Assembly: GCA_026387085.1 (NCBI GenBank)
Contig: JAPLMK010000122.1
Coordinates: forward strand, 1-17,109
DNA length: 17,109 nucleotides
Direction of reading: 5' to 3'
Origin: Candidatus Omnitrophota bacterium
GTDB taxonomy: Bacteria; Ratteibacteria; UBA8468; MWAK01
This document shows, piece by piece, positions 8,092 to 14,622 of the stretch. The notes beneath the pieces were generated by a model. That model worked only from the letters and a program-made list of their open reading frames with translations, searched no databases and had not been told where the DNA came from. A program made the translations under genes and the position numbers. How positions within the stretch are numbered: position 1 is the stretch's first letter; every line of letters starts with the position of its first letter.

Positions 8092-8513
8092 TACTTTTTA
8101 TCCAACGCTTTATTCGCTAATTGGTCGGCGGTTTTATTTTCGTCGTGGCTCAGTTTTTCGAAAGAAATCTTTCCCAACCCGGAAACAAGACGCTGCGCCA
8201 GCAAATAAAGCCGTTTGATATCTTCGTTCTTAACCTGGTAGCGACCAGTCATCTGATTTATCAGAAGTTCGCTGTCGCTGTAAATCGTTAATTCCAACTC
8301 GTTAATTTTATCCGGAAGTTTATGCACATACAAAAGCGTTTCGGTCAATCCGTAAAGGAGCGCGGTATATTCGGCTATATTGTTCGTGGTAATTCCGATT
8401 TCGAAACCAACCTCTTTCAGGGGTTGGCCTTCCGGGTCGTAAAGAGCAACTCCGATCGCAGACCGGCCCGGATTACCCCGGCTTGCCCCATCAATAAAAA
8501 CGGTTAGTTTCAT
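8091..8513 (-). CDS. rnhA: Ribonuclease HI family protein (140 aa)
   Basis: Cuts the RNA strand of RNA-DNA hybrids. The four catalytic acids are visible: D8 in FIDGASRGNPG, E48 in NNIAEYTALLYGL, D80 in IYSDSELLINQM and D130 in ENKTADQLANKAL, with H123 in the flexible loop just before. It lacks the basic handle of E. coli RNase HI and resembles the short bacterial/archaeal RNase HI group. The start is the ATG at 8513: it has GGAG seven bases upstream and lies 4 bases after the zinc-ribbon gene stop, whereas the frame extended to 8552 would add 13 unlike residues and overlap that gene. Its stop codon touches the 5' end of rnpB. The zinc ribbon-RNase HI-rnpB order is, as I recall, also seen in some actinobacteria. 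Confidence 0.93.
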   Translation of the reverse strand: MKLTVFIDGASRGNPGRSAIGVALYDPEGQPLKEVGFEIGITTNNIAEYTALLYGLTETLLYVHKLPDKINELELTIYSDSELLINQMTGRYQVKNEDIKRLYLLAQRLVSGLGKISFEKLSHDENKTADQLANKALDKK

Positions 8514-8517
8514 GGTC

Positions 8518-9222
8518 TTACTCCAAGTAGAGAAGGCGGTTGCATCCTTCACAGAAAACCAAATCAGCCCCTTTGTGCAATTTGTCCAGCGTGCCGGTGG
8601 GCAAGCGCGTCTGGCATCCGGTGCAAATGTTGTCCTTGACTCCGGCCAGGGCTTTGCGATTCGCTTTCGCTTTCAAAATCCGTTCGTAAGCAATCAGCAT
8701 TTCACCGGGAATAGCTCCGGACAAAACCGGCCGGCGTTTTTCTTCCTCGGAAAGCTCCGCCTGCTTTTCTGATTCTTCCCGGGCCAACACCTTTAATACC
8801 TCATCTAACCCGCCCTTTTCCTTCTCCAGGCGCTTCTCTTCCTCTTTGCGTATTTTTTTGGCCCGGACCACATTATCCATCAGCAAGAGCGCGTGTTCCT
8901 CCAGATTGGAAATCTTTTTTTTAAAGCCGTCAATTTCGGACATCAGCGCGGCATATTCCCGGTTAGTTTTGAGATTCATCAGATTCCGCTGCGCTTTTTT
9001 TATCTCTTCTTCCAGCCCGATTACCTCTGATTCTGTTTCCCTCAAGGTAACCTCTTCTTTTTTCACCTCTTTATCCTTGGCAACCAGCTCTTCCGTCTCC
9101 TTTTTAAATTTATCGCTTAATTTTTCGGATTCAACCGGAATTTCGGCGAGTCGTTTCTTCAGGCGGTAAATTATCCGGTCAGAATTTTGCAAATCCCGCA
9201 ACCGCTCGATTGTCGTAGCCAT
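8518..9222 (-). CDS. Coiled-coil C4-type zinc-ribbon protein (CT398 / DUF164 family)
   Basis: A 234-residue protein. Residues about 5-180 form a long charged helical hairpin (for example KEVKKEEVTLRETESEV and ALMSEIDGFKKKISNLEEH). The C-terminal zinc ribbon has four cysteines: C200-x2-C203 in NICTGCQTRLP and C224-x2-C227 in VFCEGCNRLL. This is the architecture of the CT398/zf-RING_7 family, widely kept beside RNase HI and RNase P RNA. Its biochemical role is not settled; nucleic-acid or RNA-polymerase-related functions have been suggested for relatives. It starts 21 bases after the FtsB-like gene. The nearest AGGAG lies some 18 bases from the ATG, too far for a normal ribosome site. Confidence 0.9.
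   Translation of the reverse strand: MATTIERLRDLQNSDRIIYRLKKRLAEIPVESEKLSDKFKKETEELVAKDKEVKKEEVTLRETESEVIGLEEEIKKAQRNLMNLKTNREYAALMSEIDGFKKKISNLEEHALLLMDNVVRAKKIRKEEEKRLEKEKGGLDEVLKVLAREESEKQAELSEEEKRRPVLSGAIPGEMLIAYERILKAKANRKALAGVKDNICTGCQTRLPTGTLDKLHKGADLVFCEGCNRLLYLE
8521..8526 (-). promoter_or_regulatory. Shine-Dalgarno deciding the RNase HI start
   Basis: TTGGAG on the minus strand, seven bases before the ATG at 8513 and inside the last codons of the zinc-ribbon gene. It favours the 140-residue form of RNase HI over longer readings. Confidence 0.75.
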
Positions 9223-9243
9223 AGTTTTATAAATTTCAGTCTC

Positions 9244-9507
9244 CTAGGGGGTTATCTTTGAGCCGCCCCTGACTACCCATTCCCCTTCCCGAATCAAACC
9301 CAATTCCCGCCGGGCCAATTTTTCCGTAAGAAAAGAACTCGTCTTCAATGCTATTATCTCTTCCCGGGCAATCCTGTTTTTCTCAACTAACTGAACTTCC
9401 TGTTGTTTGTGGGAACGCAGGATAGTGTTTAATTCATTCATCCGCAAAAAACCAGGCAGGTAAATAACCACCAGCAAGAGCCAGATTAAGACCGTTATCA
9501 ATCTCAT
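9244..9507 (-). CDS. ftsB: FtsB/DivIC-like septum formation initiator (87 aa)
   Basis: Small single-pass protein with a membrane segment at about 4-20 (LITVLIWLLLVVIYLPGF), then a coiled coil (LNTILRSHKQQEVQLVEKNR) and the family's C-terminal pattern, LARRELGLIREGEWV. FtsB (DivIC) joins FtsL and FtsQ in the septal activator complex. FtsL, its likely partner, is encoded farther down the same strand. This is the first gene after the 9604-9632 promoter, with a leader of about 90 bases. GAGAGG lies 13 bases before the ATG, so the ribosome site is weak. An in-frame TGA four codons upstream fixes the 5' limit. Confidence 0.85.
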   Translation of the reverse strand: MRLITVLIWLLLVVIYLPGFLRMNELNTILRSHKQQEVQLVEKNRIAREEIIALKTSSFLTEKLARRELGLIREGEWVVRGGSKITP

Positions 9508-9603
9508 TGTTGTCAGTCAACCTCTCCGAAATCGGACACCGGTTCTCGCGAATAACAAAATATAGTTACCGGAACTTATCAAAATCCGCAAAAATACATA
9601 TAA

Positions 9604-9632
9604 AATATACTACTTAAGCGCTATTTTGTCAA
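9604..9632 (-). promoter_or_regulatory. Sigma70-type promoter for the ftsB-to-murE set
   Basis: On the minus strand, a consensus TTGACA (9632-9627), a spacer of exactly 17 bases and TATATT (9609-9604). The start of transcription would be near 9597, giving a leader of about 90 bases before ftsB. It is the only strong promoter I found upstream of the minus-strand set, so it may serve ftsB through murE. Confidence 0.75.
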
Positions 9633-9707
9633 TTTCTGAAAATATTTTAGCACGCATTATATCGCGAGCCATTAGCTTGTGCCAAAATACATTTTTTTCG
9701 CAAAAAA

Positions 9708-9736
9708 TTGTCCTATCGTCCAAAATCTGATATGAT
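9708..9736 (+). promoter_or_regulatory. Sigma70-type extended -10 promoter for glgB
   Basis: TTGTCC (9708-9713), a 17-base spacer and TATGAT (9731-9736) preceded by TGA, an extended -10 pattern. The predicted start point, 9743 plus or minus 1, is within about two bases of the glgB ATG at 9745, so the transcript would have almost no leader. Confidence 0.75.
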
Positions 9737-9744
9737 ATTCTTAA

Positions 9745-11628
9745 ATGAACAGGATGAGCGAGTTTGACTTATACCTTTTTTCCGAAGGCACCCTCTACCG
9801 GGCCTACGAAAAATTGGGCAGTCATCTGAAAATCATAAACGGAAAAACCGGCGTCTTATTTGCTGTCTGGGCTCCCAATGCGAACAGTGTAAGCGTGGTC
9901 GGTGATTTTAACCGCTGGGACGGCCGGAAAAATCAGATGAGCCCGATCGGTTCTTCGGGAATCTGGGAAACCTTCGTCCCGGACCTGGCAGAAGGAACGC
10001 TCTACAAATACGAAATTAAAACCCGAAGCAACGCGCTCCTGCTTAAAACAGACCCCTACGCCTTCTATTCGGAGGTCAGGCCGAAAACCGCTTCCATCGT
10101 CTGGGATATCAACCGATATGTCTGGCAGGATGAGGCTTGGATGAAGAGCCGGAAAGAGAAACAACGCCTGGACGCGCCATTAAACATCTATGAAATCCAC
10201 CTGGGTTCCTGGATGCGCGGAGCGGGGAACAACTTGCTGGGTTACCAGGAGCTAGCGCCCAAACTGGCCGAATACGTGTTACAGATGGGCTTTTCCCACG
10301 TAGAGTTTTTGCCTTTTACCGAGCACCCGTTGGATGAATCCTGGGGTTACCAGACCACCGGTTATTTTGCGCCTACCAGCCGGTTCGGAACACCGGATGA
10401 TTTCGCTTACCTGGTTGACCATCTTCACCAAAACGGGATTGGCGTCATCGCCGACTGGGTGCCGGCTCATTTCCCGAAGGACGGCCACAGTCTCGCCCGG
10501 TTTGACGGAACCGCTTTATACGAACACACCGACCCCAAACAGGCCGAGCATAAGGACTGGGGAACGCTCATCTTCAACTACGGGCGCTACGAGGTTGCCA
10601 ACTTCCTGATTAACAGCGCCTTGTTCTGGCTGGATAAGTACCACATTGATGGCCTGCGGGTGGATGCGGTTGCTTCCATGCTTTACCTGGATTACTCCAA
10701 AAAACCCGGCGAATGGATTCCCAACCGCTTCGGCGGCAATGAAAATCTGGAAGCAGTTGCCTTCCTAAAAAGACTTAACCAAGTCGTTTACGGTTATCAC
10801 CCGGATGTCTTCACTTCGGCAGAAGAATCCACCTCCTGGCCGATGGTCTCGCGGCCCACTTACTCCGGCGGACTGGGTTTCGGATACAAATGGAACATGG
10901 GCTGGATGCATGACTCGCTCCGCTACATTTCCCAGGATGCCGTCTACCGGAAATTTCACCAGCAGAACCTGACCTTTAGCCTGCTTTACGCATTCAATGA
11001 AAATTTCATACTGCCCCTCTCGCACGACGAGGTCGTACACGGCAAGGCCTCGCTCCTGTCCAGGATGCCGGGGGATAACTGGCAGAAATTTGCCAACTTG
11101 CGTCTCCTGCTGGGTTATGCGTACACTCATCCGGGCAAAAAACTGCTCTTCATGGGCGCGGAAATAGGCCAATGGCGGGAATGGGATTCGTTCTCCAGTA
11201 TTGACTGGCATCTTCTGCAGTATGAACCGCATCAGAAACTCCAGCGTTTTGTCCGGGACTTAAACCTGTTCTACCGGAACCAACCATCGCTTTACCAATT
11301 AGATTCAAGCCCGGCCGGATTTGAGTGGATTGATTTCAATGATGCGGAAGGAAGTATCGTCTCCTGCCAGCGATACGGACAGGACCGGAATGATTCCCTG
11401 GTGGTAATTTGCAACTTTACGCCGGTGCCCCGATTCAATTACCGCGTCGGCATCCGTCAGCCGGGTTTTTACCGGGAGCTTTTCAACAGCGATTCCGAAT
11501 ACTACGGCGGCAGTAACCTGGGCAACAGCGGCGGCCTGAAAACCCAGGAAATCCCCTGCCACGGCCGGCCCTGCTCCCTCTCTCTAACCATCCCGCCCCT
11601 GGCTACCTTGATTCTGAAACATGCTTAA
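9745..11628 (+). CDS. glgB: 1,4-alpha-glucan branching enzyme (GH13)
   Basis: Makes the alpha-1,6 branches of glycogen in the cytoplasm. Residues about 30-120 form the carbohydrate-binding module CBM48 (FAVWAPNANSVSVVGDFNRW), and the GH13 barrel follows. Catalytic residues are D307 in GLRVDAVASM, E360 in TSAEESTSWP and D428 in LSHDEVVHGK; GYQTTGYFAP and DWVPAHFPKD are further branching-enzyme signatures. The C-terminal beta domain ends at 627. This is the short form without the extra N-terminal domain of E. coli GlgB. The ATG at 9745 or the one at 9754 could start translation; no Shine-Dalgarno precedes either and the promoter lies immediately upstream. It is the only plus-strand gene. No other glg gene is in the window, though the GalT-family gene nearby may handle sugar nucleotides. 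Confidence 0.97.
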   Translation: MNRMSEFDLYLFSEGTLYRAYEKLGSHLKIINGKTGVLFAVWAPNANSVSVVGDFNRWDGRKNQMSPIGSSGIWETFVPDLAEGTLYKYEIKTRSNALLLKTDPYAFYSEVRPKTASIVWDINRYVWQDEAWMKSRKEKQRLDAPLNIYEIHLGSWMRGAGNNLLGYQELAPKLAEYVLQMGFSHVEFLPFTEHPLDESWGYQTTGYFAPTSRFGTPDDFAYLVDHLHQNGIGVIADWVPAHFPKDGHSLARFDGTALYEHTDPKQAEHKDWGTLIFNYGRYEVANFLINSALFWLDKYHIDGLRVDAVASMLYLDYSKKPGEWIPNRFGGNENLEAVAFLKRLNQVVYGYHPDVFTSAEESTSWPMVSRPTYSGGLGFGYKWNMGWMHDSLRYISQDAVYRKFHQQNLTFSLLYAFNENFILPLSHDEVVHGKASLLSRMPGDNWQKFANLRLLLGYAYTHPGKKLLFMGAEIGQWREWDSFSSIDWHLLQYEPHQKLQRFVRDLNLFYRNQPSLYQLDSSPAGFEWIDFNDAEGSIVSCQRYGQDRNDSLVVICNFTPVPRFNYRVGIRQPGFYRELFNSDSEYYGGSNLGNSGGLKTQEIPCHGRPCSLSLTIPPLATLILKHA

Positions 11629-12019
11629 AGACATTCATTTTTCAAAAACAATTTAGTTATTTTCCTAAATTCCCAAAAGATTGTTCCCACTGACCCTACC
11701 CCGTCAAAAAAAAGGGGGGATAACAGGCGGCCCTGAAAGGGTCGCACTACGTTGGGAGGGGACATAGCCCCTCCCCTACAAAAAACCCCGTTTGATTACG
11801 GAGGGAGGAGCGGGCATGGTGTCCCGAATGAAATGAAAGGCGAGCGACGAACTCCGTCGAGCGCAGTCAGCCACGCTGGGGCTGACAACCCTGCTAGAAG
11901 TTGCACCATCTTTGTCTCTTCGGCGAATGGCAGGGAGTCTGCAGTTGCCGAACCTGCCGTTCTTGCAGGGGCGGCGCATTTGACAAGCGTCCCGAGAAAC
12001 CTTGTTTTCAAGCGCAGGC
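11629..12019. repeat. Gene-free hairpin cluster between convergent glgB and MFS genes
   Basis: I find no supportable gene in these 391 bases. They hold a series of inverted repeats: 11650-11671 (AATTTAG/CTAAATT, AT-rich, just after glgB), 11727-11745 (GCGGCCCT/AGGGTCGC, 3-base loop), 11754-11775 (GGGAGGGG/CCCCTCCC), 11845-11859 (CGACG/CGTCG), 11866-11886 (GTCAGCC/GGCTGAC) and 11953-11969 (CCTGC/GCAGG). None has the T run of a classical terminator. Convergent genes need a transcription stop here, and the first hairpin or the pair at 11727-11775 may supply it. The run looks like an accumulation of small dispersed palindromes. Confidence 0.7.
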
Positions 12020-13213
12020 CTATTTGAGAATACCGAGAGGGATTTTGATTCTCAGGACGGAGAAAAAGTTGATGACCGCAATGAGCGCTCCGAGCACAAA
12101 AACATACTGATAGCCAAACTTAAACCAGATTATCCCGCTCACCAAAGCAACCGATATGGAAAAAAAGTGGTCAATCGTGGTGCCCATGCTCAATGTCGGG
12201 GTAACGTGTTCCGGATCCACCGCAATCTTCTTCAGGTAAGTTGCCCGCGCCATGCTGACCGGAATGAGCATACCGTCCAGAATAAAACACGAAGCCGCCA
12301 CCAGAAAAGCAGCGTTGCCGGGAAAAATTATTTTGGAAAATCCATAACCCAGGCATACAAAAACCAGAACCACCGCTTCCGCCGCCAAAACTACTTTTTC
12401 ACCGAGCCGGTCTATCGCCCGCCCTAAAATCGGCTGAAAAACAATACCGATAACCCCGGCGATGGTCAGGAGCTTTGCCAACATCTGGATCGGCGCTTCA
12501 AATATGGTAACCAGGACCCACGGGGCAAAAGTAATAAATATCTGCTTCCTGGTTCCGTATAGGATATTCAGCCAATAGAAAAGTCGGTATTCCTTGTGCA
12601 ATTTAAGCCGCAGTTTAAGATGCTGCGGCTTGTCCGGTTTCATAAAAAAGAGCAAAACAGCCGCGCCGAACGCAACACCGGCGGCAATTAAAAAAGCACT
12701 CAGAAAATTAAAATGAAGATAACTGAACCCCAGGAAGACCGTAAAACTGCCTAAGATTGCGGCAAAGTTACTGATGCCGCTGAACTGACCCAGCCGTTTG
12801 CCGACTGCTCCTTCCCGGGCCAGTTCCATCCCGATGCTGAAGTTTAAGGGAAGGAAGATGTGCTGGCCCAAACTGAAAATAAAGAGCCAGGCAAGCATCA
12901 CGGAAATTTGCGGGGAGAAAGAACCGATTAGGATGAGACCCAAACCCTGAAGTAACAAAGCCAGAACCGCCAGGCGCCGGCTGCACACAAAAAACAGAAA
13001 AGCGGAAACGAATACCACCAGAAAACCGGGCAGTTCCCGGGGCAATTCCAGAAAAGACCTCTGCAAACTGGTGATTCCAAAAGTATCATTTAAAAAATTA
13101 TTGAAAACGGAATTATAAATCGCCTGGCTGAAACCGATCAGCGCGATCGCCCCCAGAAAAAGACGAACATCCGGCGCTATCTTCAAAACCCTGGTTTTTA
13201 TCCTATTAAACAT
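12020..13213 (-). CDS. Major facilitator superfamily transporter (397 aa)
   Basis: An integral membrane protein with roughly 11-12 hydrophobic segments over 397 residues, the usual MFS size. Helix pairs joined by short basic loops are visible (for example VCSRRLAVLALLLQGLGLILIG in the first half and LGRAIDRLGEKVVLAAEAVVLV in the second). A longer polar linker (MKPDKPQHLKLRLKLHKEYRL, about 192-212) divides the halves. The G-R-x-x-D-R-x-G motif in the second half is the MFS loop signature. The substrate cannot be read. The ATG at 13213 lacks a clear Shine-Dalgarno. It lies 263 bases after galT on the same strand with hairpins between, so separate expression is possible. Confidence 0.88.
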   Translation of the reverse strand: MFNRIKTRVLKIAPDVRLFLGAIALIGFSQAIYNSVFNNFLNDTFGITSLQRSFLELPRELPGFLVVFVSAFLFFVCSRRLAVLALLLQGLGLILIGSFSPQISVMLAWLFIFSLGQHIFLPLNFSIGMELAREGAVGKRLGQFSGISNFAAILGSFTVFLGFSYLHFNFLSAFLIAAGVAFGAAVLLFFMKPDKPQHLKLRLKLHKEYRLFYWLNILYGTRKQIFITFAPWVLVTIFEAPIQMLAKLLTIAGVIGIVFQPILGRAIDRLGEKVVLAAEAVVLVFVCLGYGFSKIIFPGNAAFLVAASCFILDGMLIPVSMARATYLKKIAVDPEHVTPTLSMGTTIDHFFSISVALVSGIIWFKFGYQYVFVLGALIAVINFFSVLRIKIPLGILK

Positions 13214-13290
13214 TTTAAAAACGGGATTCTTTGCAGAAACAGTTCAGAATACGGGTCCCCTATCCAAAGCTCTGGATAGGATATAAACCT

Positions 13291-13326
13291 TGTTTGGATT
13301 CCCGCTTAATACATGCGGGAATGACA
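13291..13326. repeat. Dispersed palindromic 36-base repeat, copy 2
   Basis: It shares 32 of 36 bases with 4657-4692. Here the palindrome is intact: CCCGC (13301-13305) pairs with GCGGG (13315-13319). It lies between genes, so it is probably closer to the founder form than the copy inside ftsI. Confidence 0.85.
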
Positions 13327-13407
13327 TGCACTTTTAATATTTTAAGAACGAGGGAGTCTCGTGGGCGGAATTTCGCGTAGTTGTTTATTTTTGCCCCAAA
13401 CGAAAAT

Positions 13408-13470
13408 TTTTTCTTTTGCAACACTTCGCGTAGTTTTATCTGATACGCAGCGTGTAGAGCAAAAGAAAAA
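13408..13470. repeat. 63-base imperfect hairpin downstream of galT
   Basis: The outer arms are a perfect 12-base inverted repeat, TTTTTCTTTTGC (13408-13419) with GCAAAAGAAAAA (13459-13470). The inside continues as a broken stem, ACAC..GCGTA facing TACGC..GTGT. It begins 6 bases beyond the galT stop codon, so it would form at the 3' end of the galT mRNA, possibly as a terminator-like or stabilising structure. Confidence 0.7.
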
Positions 13471-13476
13471 TCCGAG

Positions 13477-14496
13477 TTACTCTATGGAGCGCAAATACGC
13501 CGCCGCGTCTTCCGGCGGAGTAGGGTTGATGTAAAAACCGGTTCCCCACTCAAAACCGGCGATTCCGGTAACCCGGGGGATAATCTCCAGGTGCCAGTGA
13601 TAATCCTTGTCTATCGTCTGCCAATATCCGGGCCGGGGCAACCGGTTGGGCGCCGTGTGAATAAGATAGTTGTACGGCGGCTTGTTCAGCGCCTGATTAA
13701 TCCGGTAAAGGGTCTTTTTCAAAGTTGCGGCCAGGTCCTTTCTTTCCGCTTCATTCATCTGGTCAAAATCCGGGTGGTGCCTTTTGGGCACAATCCAGGT
13801 TTCAAAAGGAAAACAAGAGGCAAACGGAGCCAGAACCAGAAAATCGCGGCTTTCCTGAATGATGCGCTTCCCGGAGTCCAGTTCCTGTTCGATGATATCA
13901 CAAAAAACACAACGCTCCTTCAACCGGTAATGTTGCTCGGCTCCGATTAACTCCTCCCGGACCCGCTTGGGAGTTATCGGCGTGGCAATAATCTGCGAAT
14001 GGCTGTGTTCCAAAGAAGCGCCGGCGCCTTCCCCGCAATTTTTGAAAATAAGAACGTAGCGGAAACGATGGTCCTTCTTTAAATCCAGGGAACGCATCTG
14101 GTAAGATAATATCACCTCCGCCATCTCGCTTTCCGAAAGTTCCGCCGCATCGGTAATGTGCCGGGTGGTCTCCACGATTACTTCGTGCGCTCCGACGCCG
14201 TTCATCTGGTCGAACATTCCAATACCTTTACGGCTCAGGTCGCCTTCAATCGCCAAGGCCGGATACTTATTCGGAATCACCCTCAACCACCAGCCGGGCT
14301 CATTGGCCTTGGTGCCGTCCTTGCGGAAAGAAAGAATTTCCGGAGGTGTTTTAGATTCATTCCCTTCGCAAAAAGGACAGAACCCGCCCTTTGCTTCGCT
14401 TCTTTTTTCAAAAACAAAATCCTGGGGACGGCGGGCCCGCTCCGTGGCAATTATCACCCAACGGTTAAAAATCGGATCTTTTCGTAATTGGGGCAT
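13477..14496 (-). CDS. galT: GalT-family (HIT superfamily) nucleotidyltransferase: hexose-1-phosphate uridylyl- or adenylyltransferase
   Basis: Transfers a nucleotidyl group between a sugar nucleotide and a hexose-1-phosphate through a nucleotidyl-histidine intermediate. In the 339-residue form, zinc ligands C40 and C43 (FCPFCEG) are followed by the second pair C196/C199 (CVFCD), the active-site histidines H164-S-H166-S-Q168 and H300-W-H302. Classical GalT has HPHGQ; HSHSQ differs and is reminiscent of relatives that act as ADP-glucose phosphorylases, so the true donor could be ADP-glucose. The start is the ATG at 14496, with AAAGGAG five bases upstream; a TTG at 14511 in the same frame would precede that ribosome site and is rejected. 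Co-location with glgB fits glycogen or galactose metabolism. Confidence 0.88.
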   Translation of the reverse strand: MPQLRKDPIFNRWVIIATERARRPQDFVFEKRSEAKGGFCPFCEGNESKTPPEILSFRKDGTKANEPGWWLRVIPNKYPALAIEGDLSRKGIGMFDQMNGVGAHEVIVETTRHITDAAELSESEMAEVILSYQMRSLDLKKDHRFRYVLIFKNCGEGAGASLEHSHSQIIATPITPKRVREELIGAEQHYRLKERCVFCDIIEQELDSGKRIIQESRDFLVLAPFASCFPFETWIVPKRHHPDFDQMNEAERKDLAATLKKTLYRINQALNKPPYNYLIHTAPNRLPRPGYWQTIDKDYHWHLEIIPRVTGIAGFEWGTGFYINPTPPEDAAAYLRSIE

Positions 14497-14501
14497 AGTT
14501 A

Positions 14502-14508
14502 CTCCTTT
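14502..14508 (-). promoter_or_regulatory. Shine-Dalgarno deciding the galT start
   Basis: AAAGGAG on the minus strand, five bases before the ATG at 14496. It is one of the strongest ribosome sites in the window and shows that the codons upstream of it are leader rather than coding sequence. Confidence 0.8.
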
Positions 14509-14534
14509 CAAAAGTAATCCTAAGTGGTCGCGTT

Positions 14535-14622
14535 ACTAGATTCTTCTCGCCAGAGTTCGGCGAAGTTCGCCAGAATTCGGCGCAATCTGACGATCTGACG
14601 ACGCTTAAGCTCAGAATGACAA
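14535..14622. repeat. Composite repeat between gatA and galT that contains the gatA stop
   Basis: Its two ends resemble a common dispersed repeat seen from memory in many genomes (minus strand: TGTCATTCTGAGC at one end, AGAAGAATCTAG at the other). Between them lie a 20-base tandem pair, 14548-14567 and 14568-14587 (17 of 20 identical, each with CGCC...GGCG), and an exact 8-base tandem ATCTGACG at 14585-14592 and 14593-14600. The gatA stop codon TGA (14613-14611) is part of the TGTCATTCTGAGC end, so the last residues of GatA are repeat-encoded. Confidence 0.7.

Larger units (their letters stand above)
13214..13476. other. Intergenic gap between galT and the MFS gene, rich in inverted repeats
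   Basis: No gene is supported in these 263 bases. They contain a perfect 8-base hairpin at 13259-13280 (CCTATCCA/TGGATAGG, 6-base loop), the 36-base dispersed repeat at 13291-13326, a small inverted repeat at 13348-13362 (ACGAG/CTCGT) and a long imperfect hairpin at 13408-13470. The motif TTCGCGTAGTT occurs twice, at 13372 and 13425. I found no convincing promoter for the MFS gene. Confidence 0.7.

Noticed and set aside
7726..8208. Plus-strand open frame of 160 codons
   Set aside because: It lies antisense to RNase P RNA and the RNase HI end; the structured RNA explains the lack of stops.
11650..11671. AT-rich hairpin after glgB as an intrinsic terminator
   Set aside because: The stem is AT-rich and is not followed by a T run; kept only as a possible 3'-end structure.
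11752..12027. Short open frames in both directions between glgB and the MFS gene
   Set aside because: They run through stacked palindromes, have no ribosome sites and resemble no family.
13477..14511. galT start at the TTG at 14511
   Set aside because: The strong AAAGGAG site overlaps those codons and is properly spaced for the ATG at 14496.
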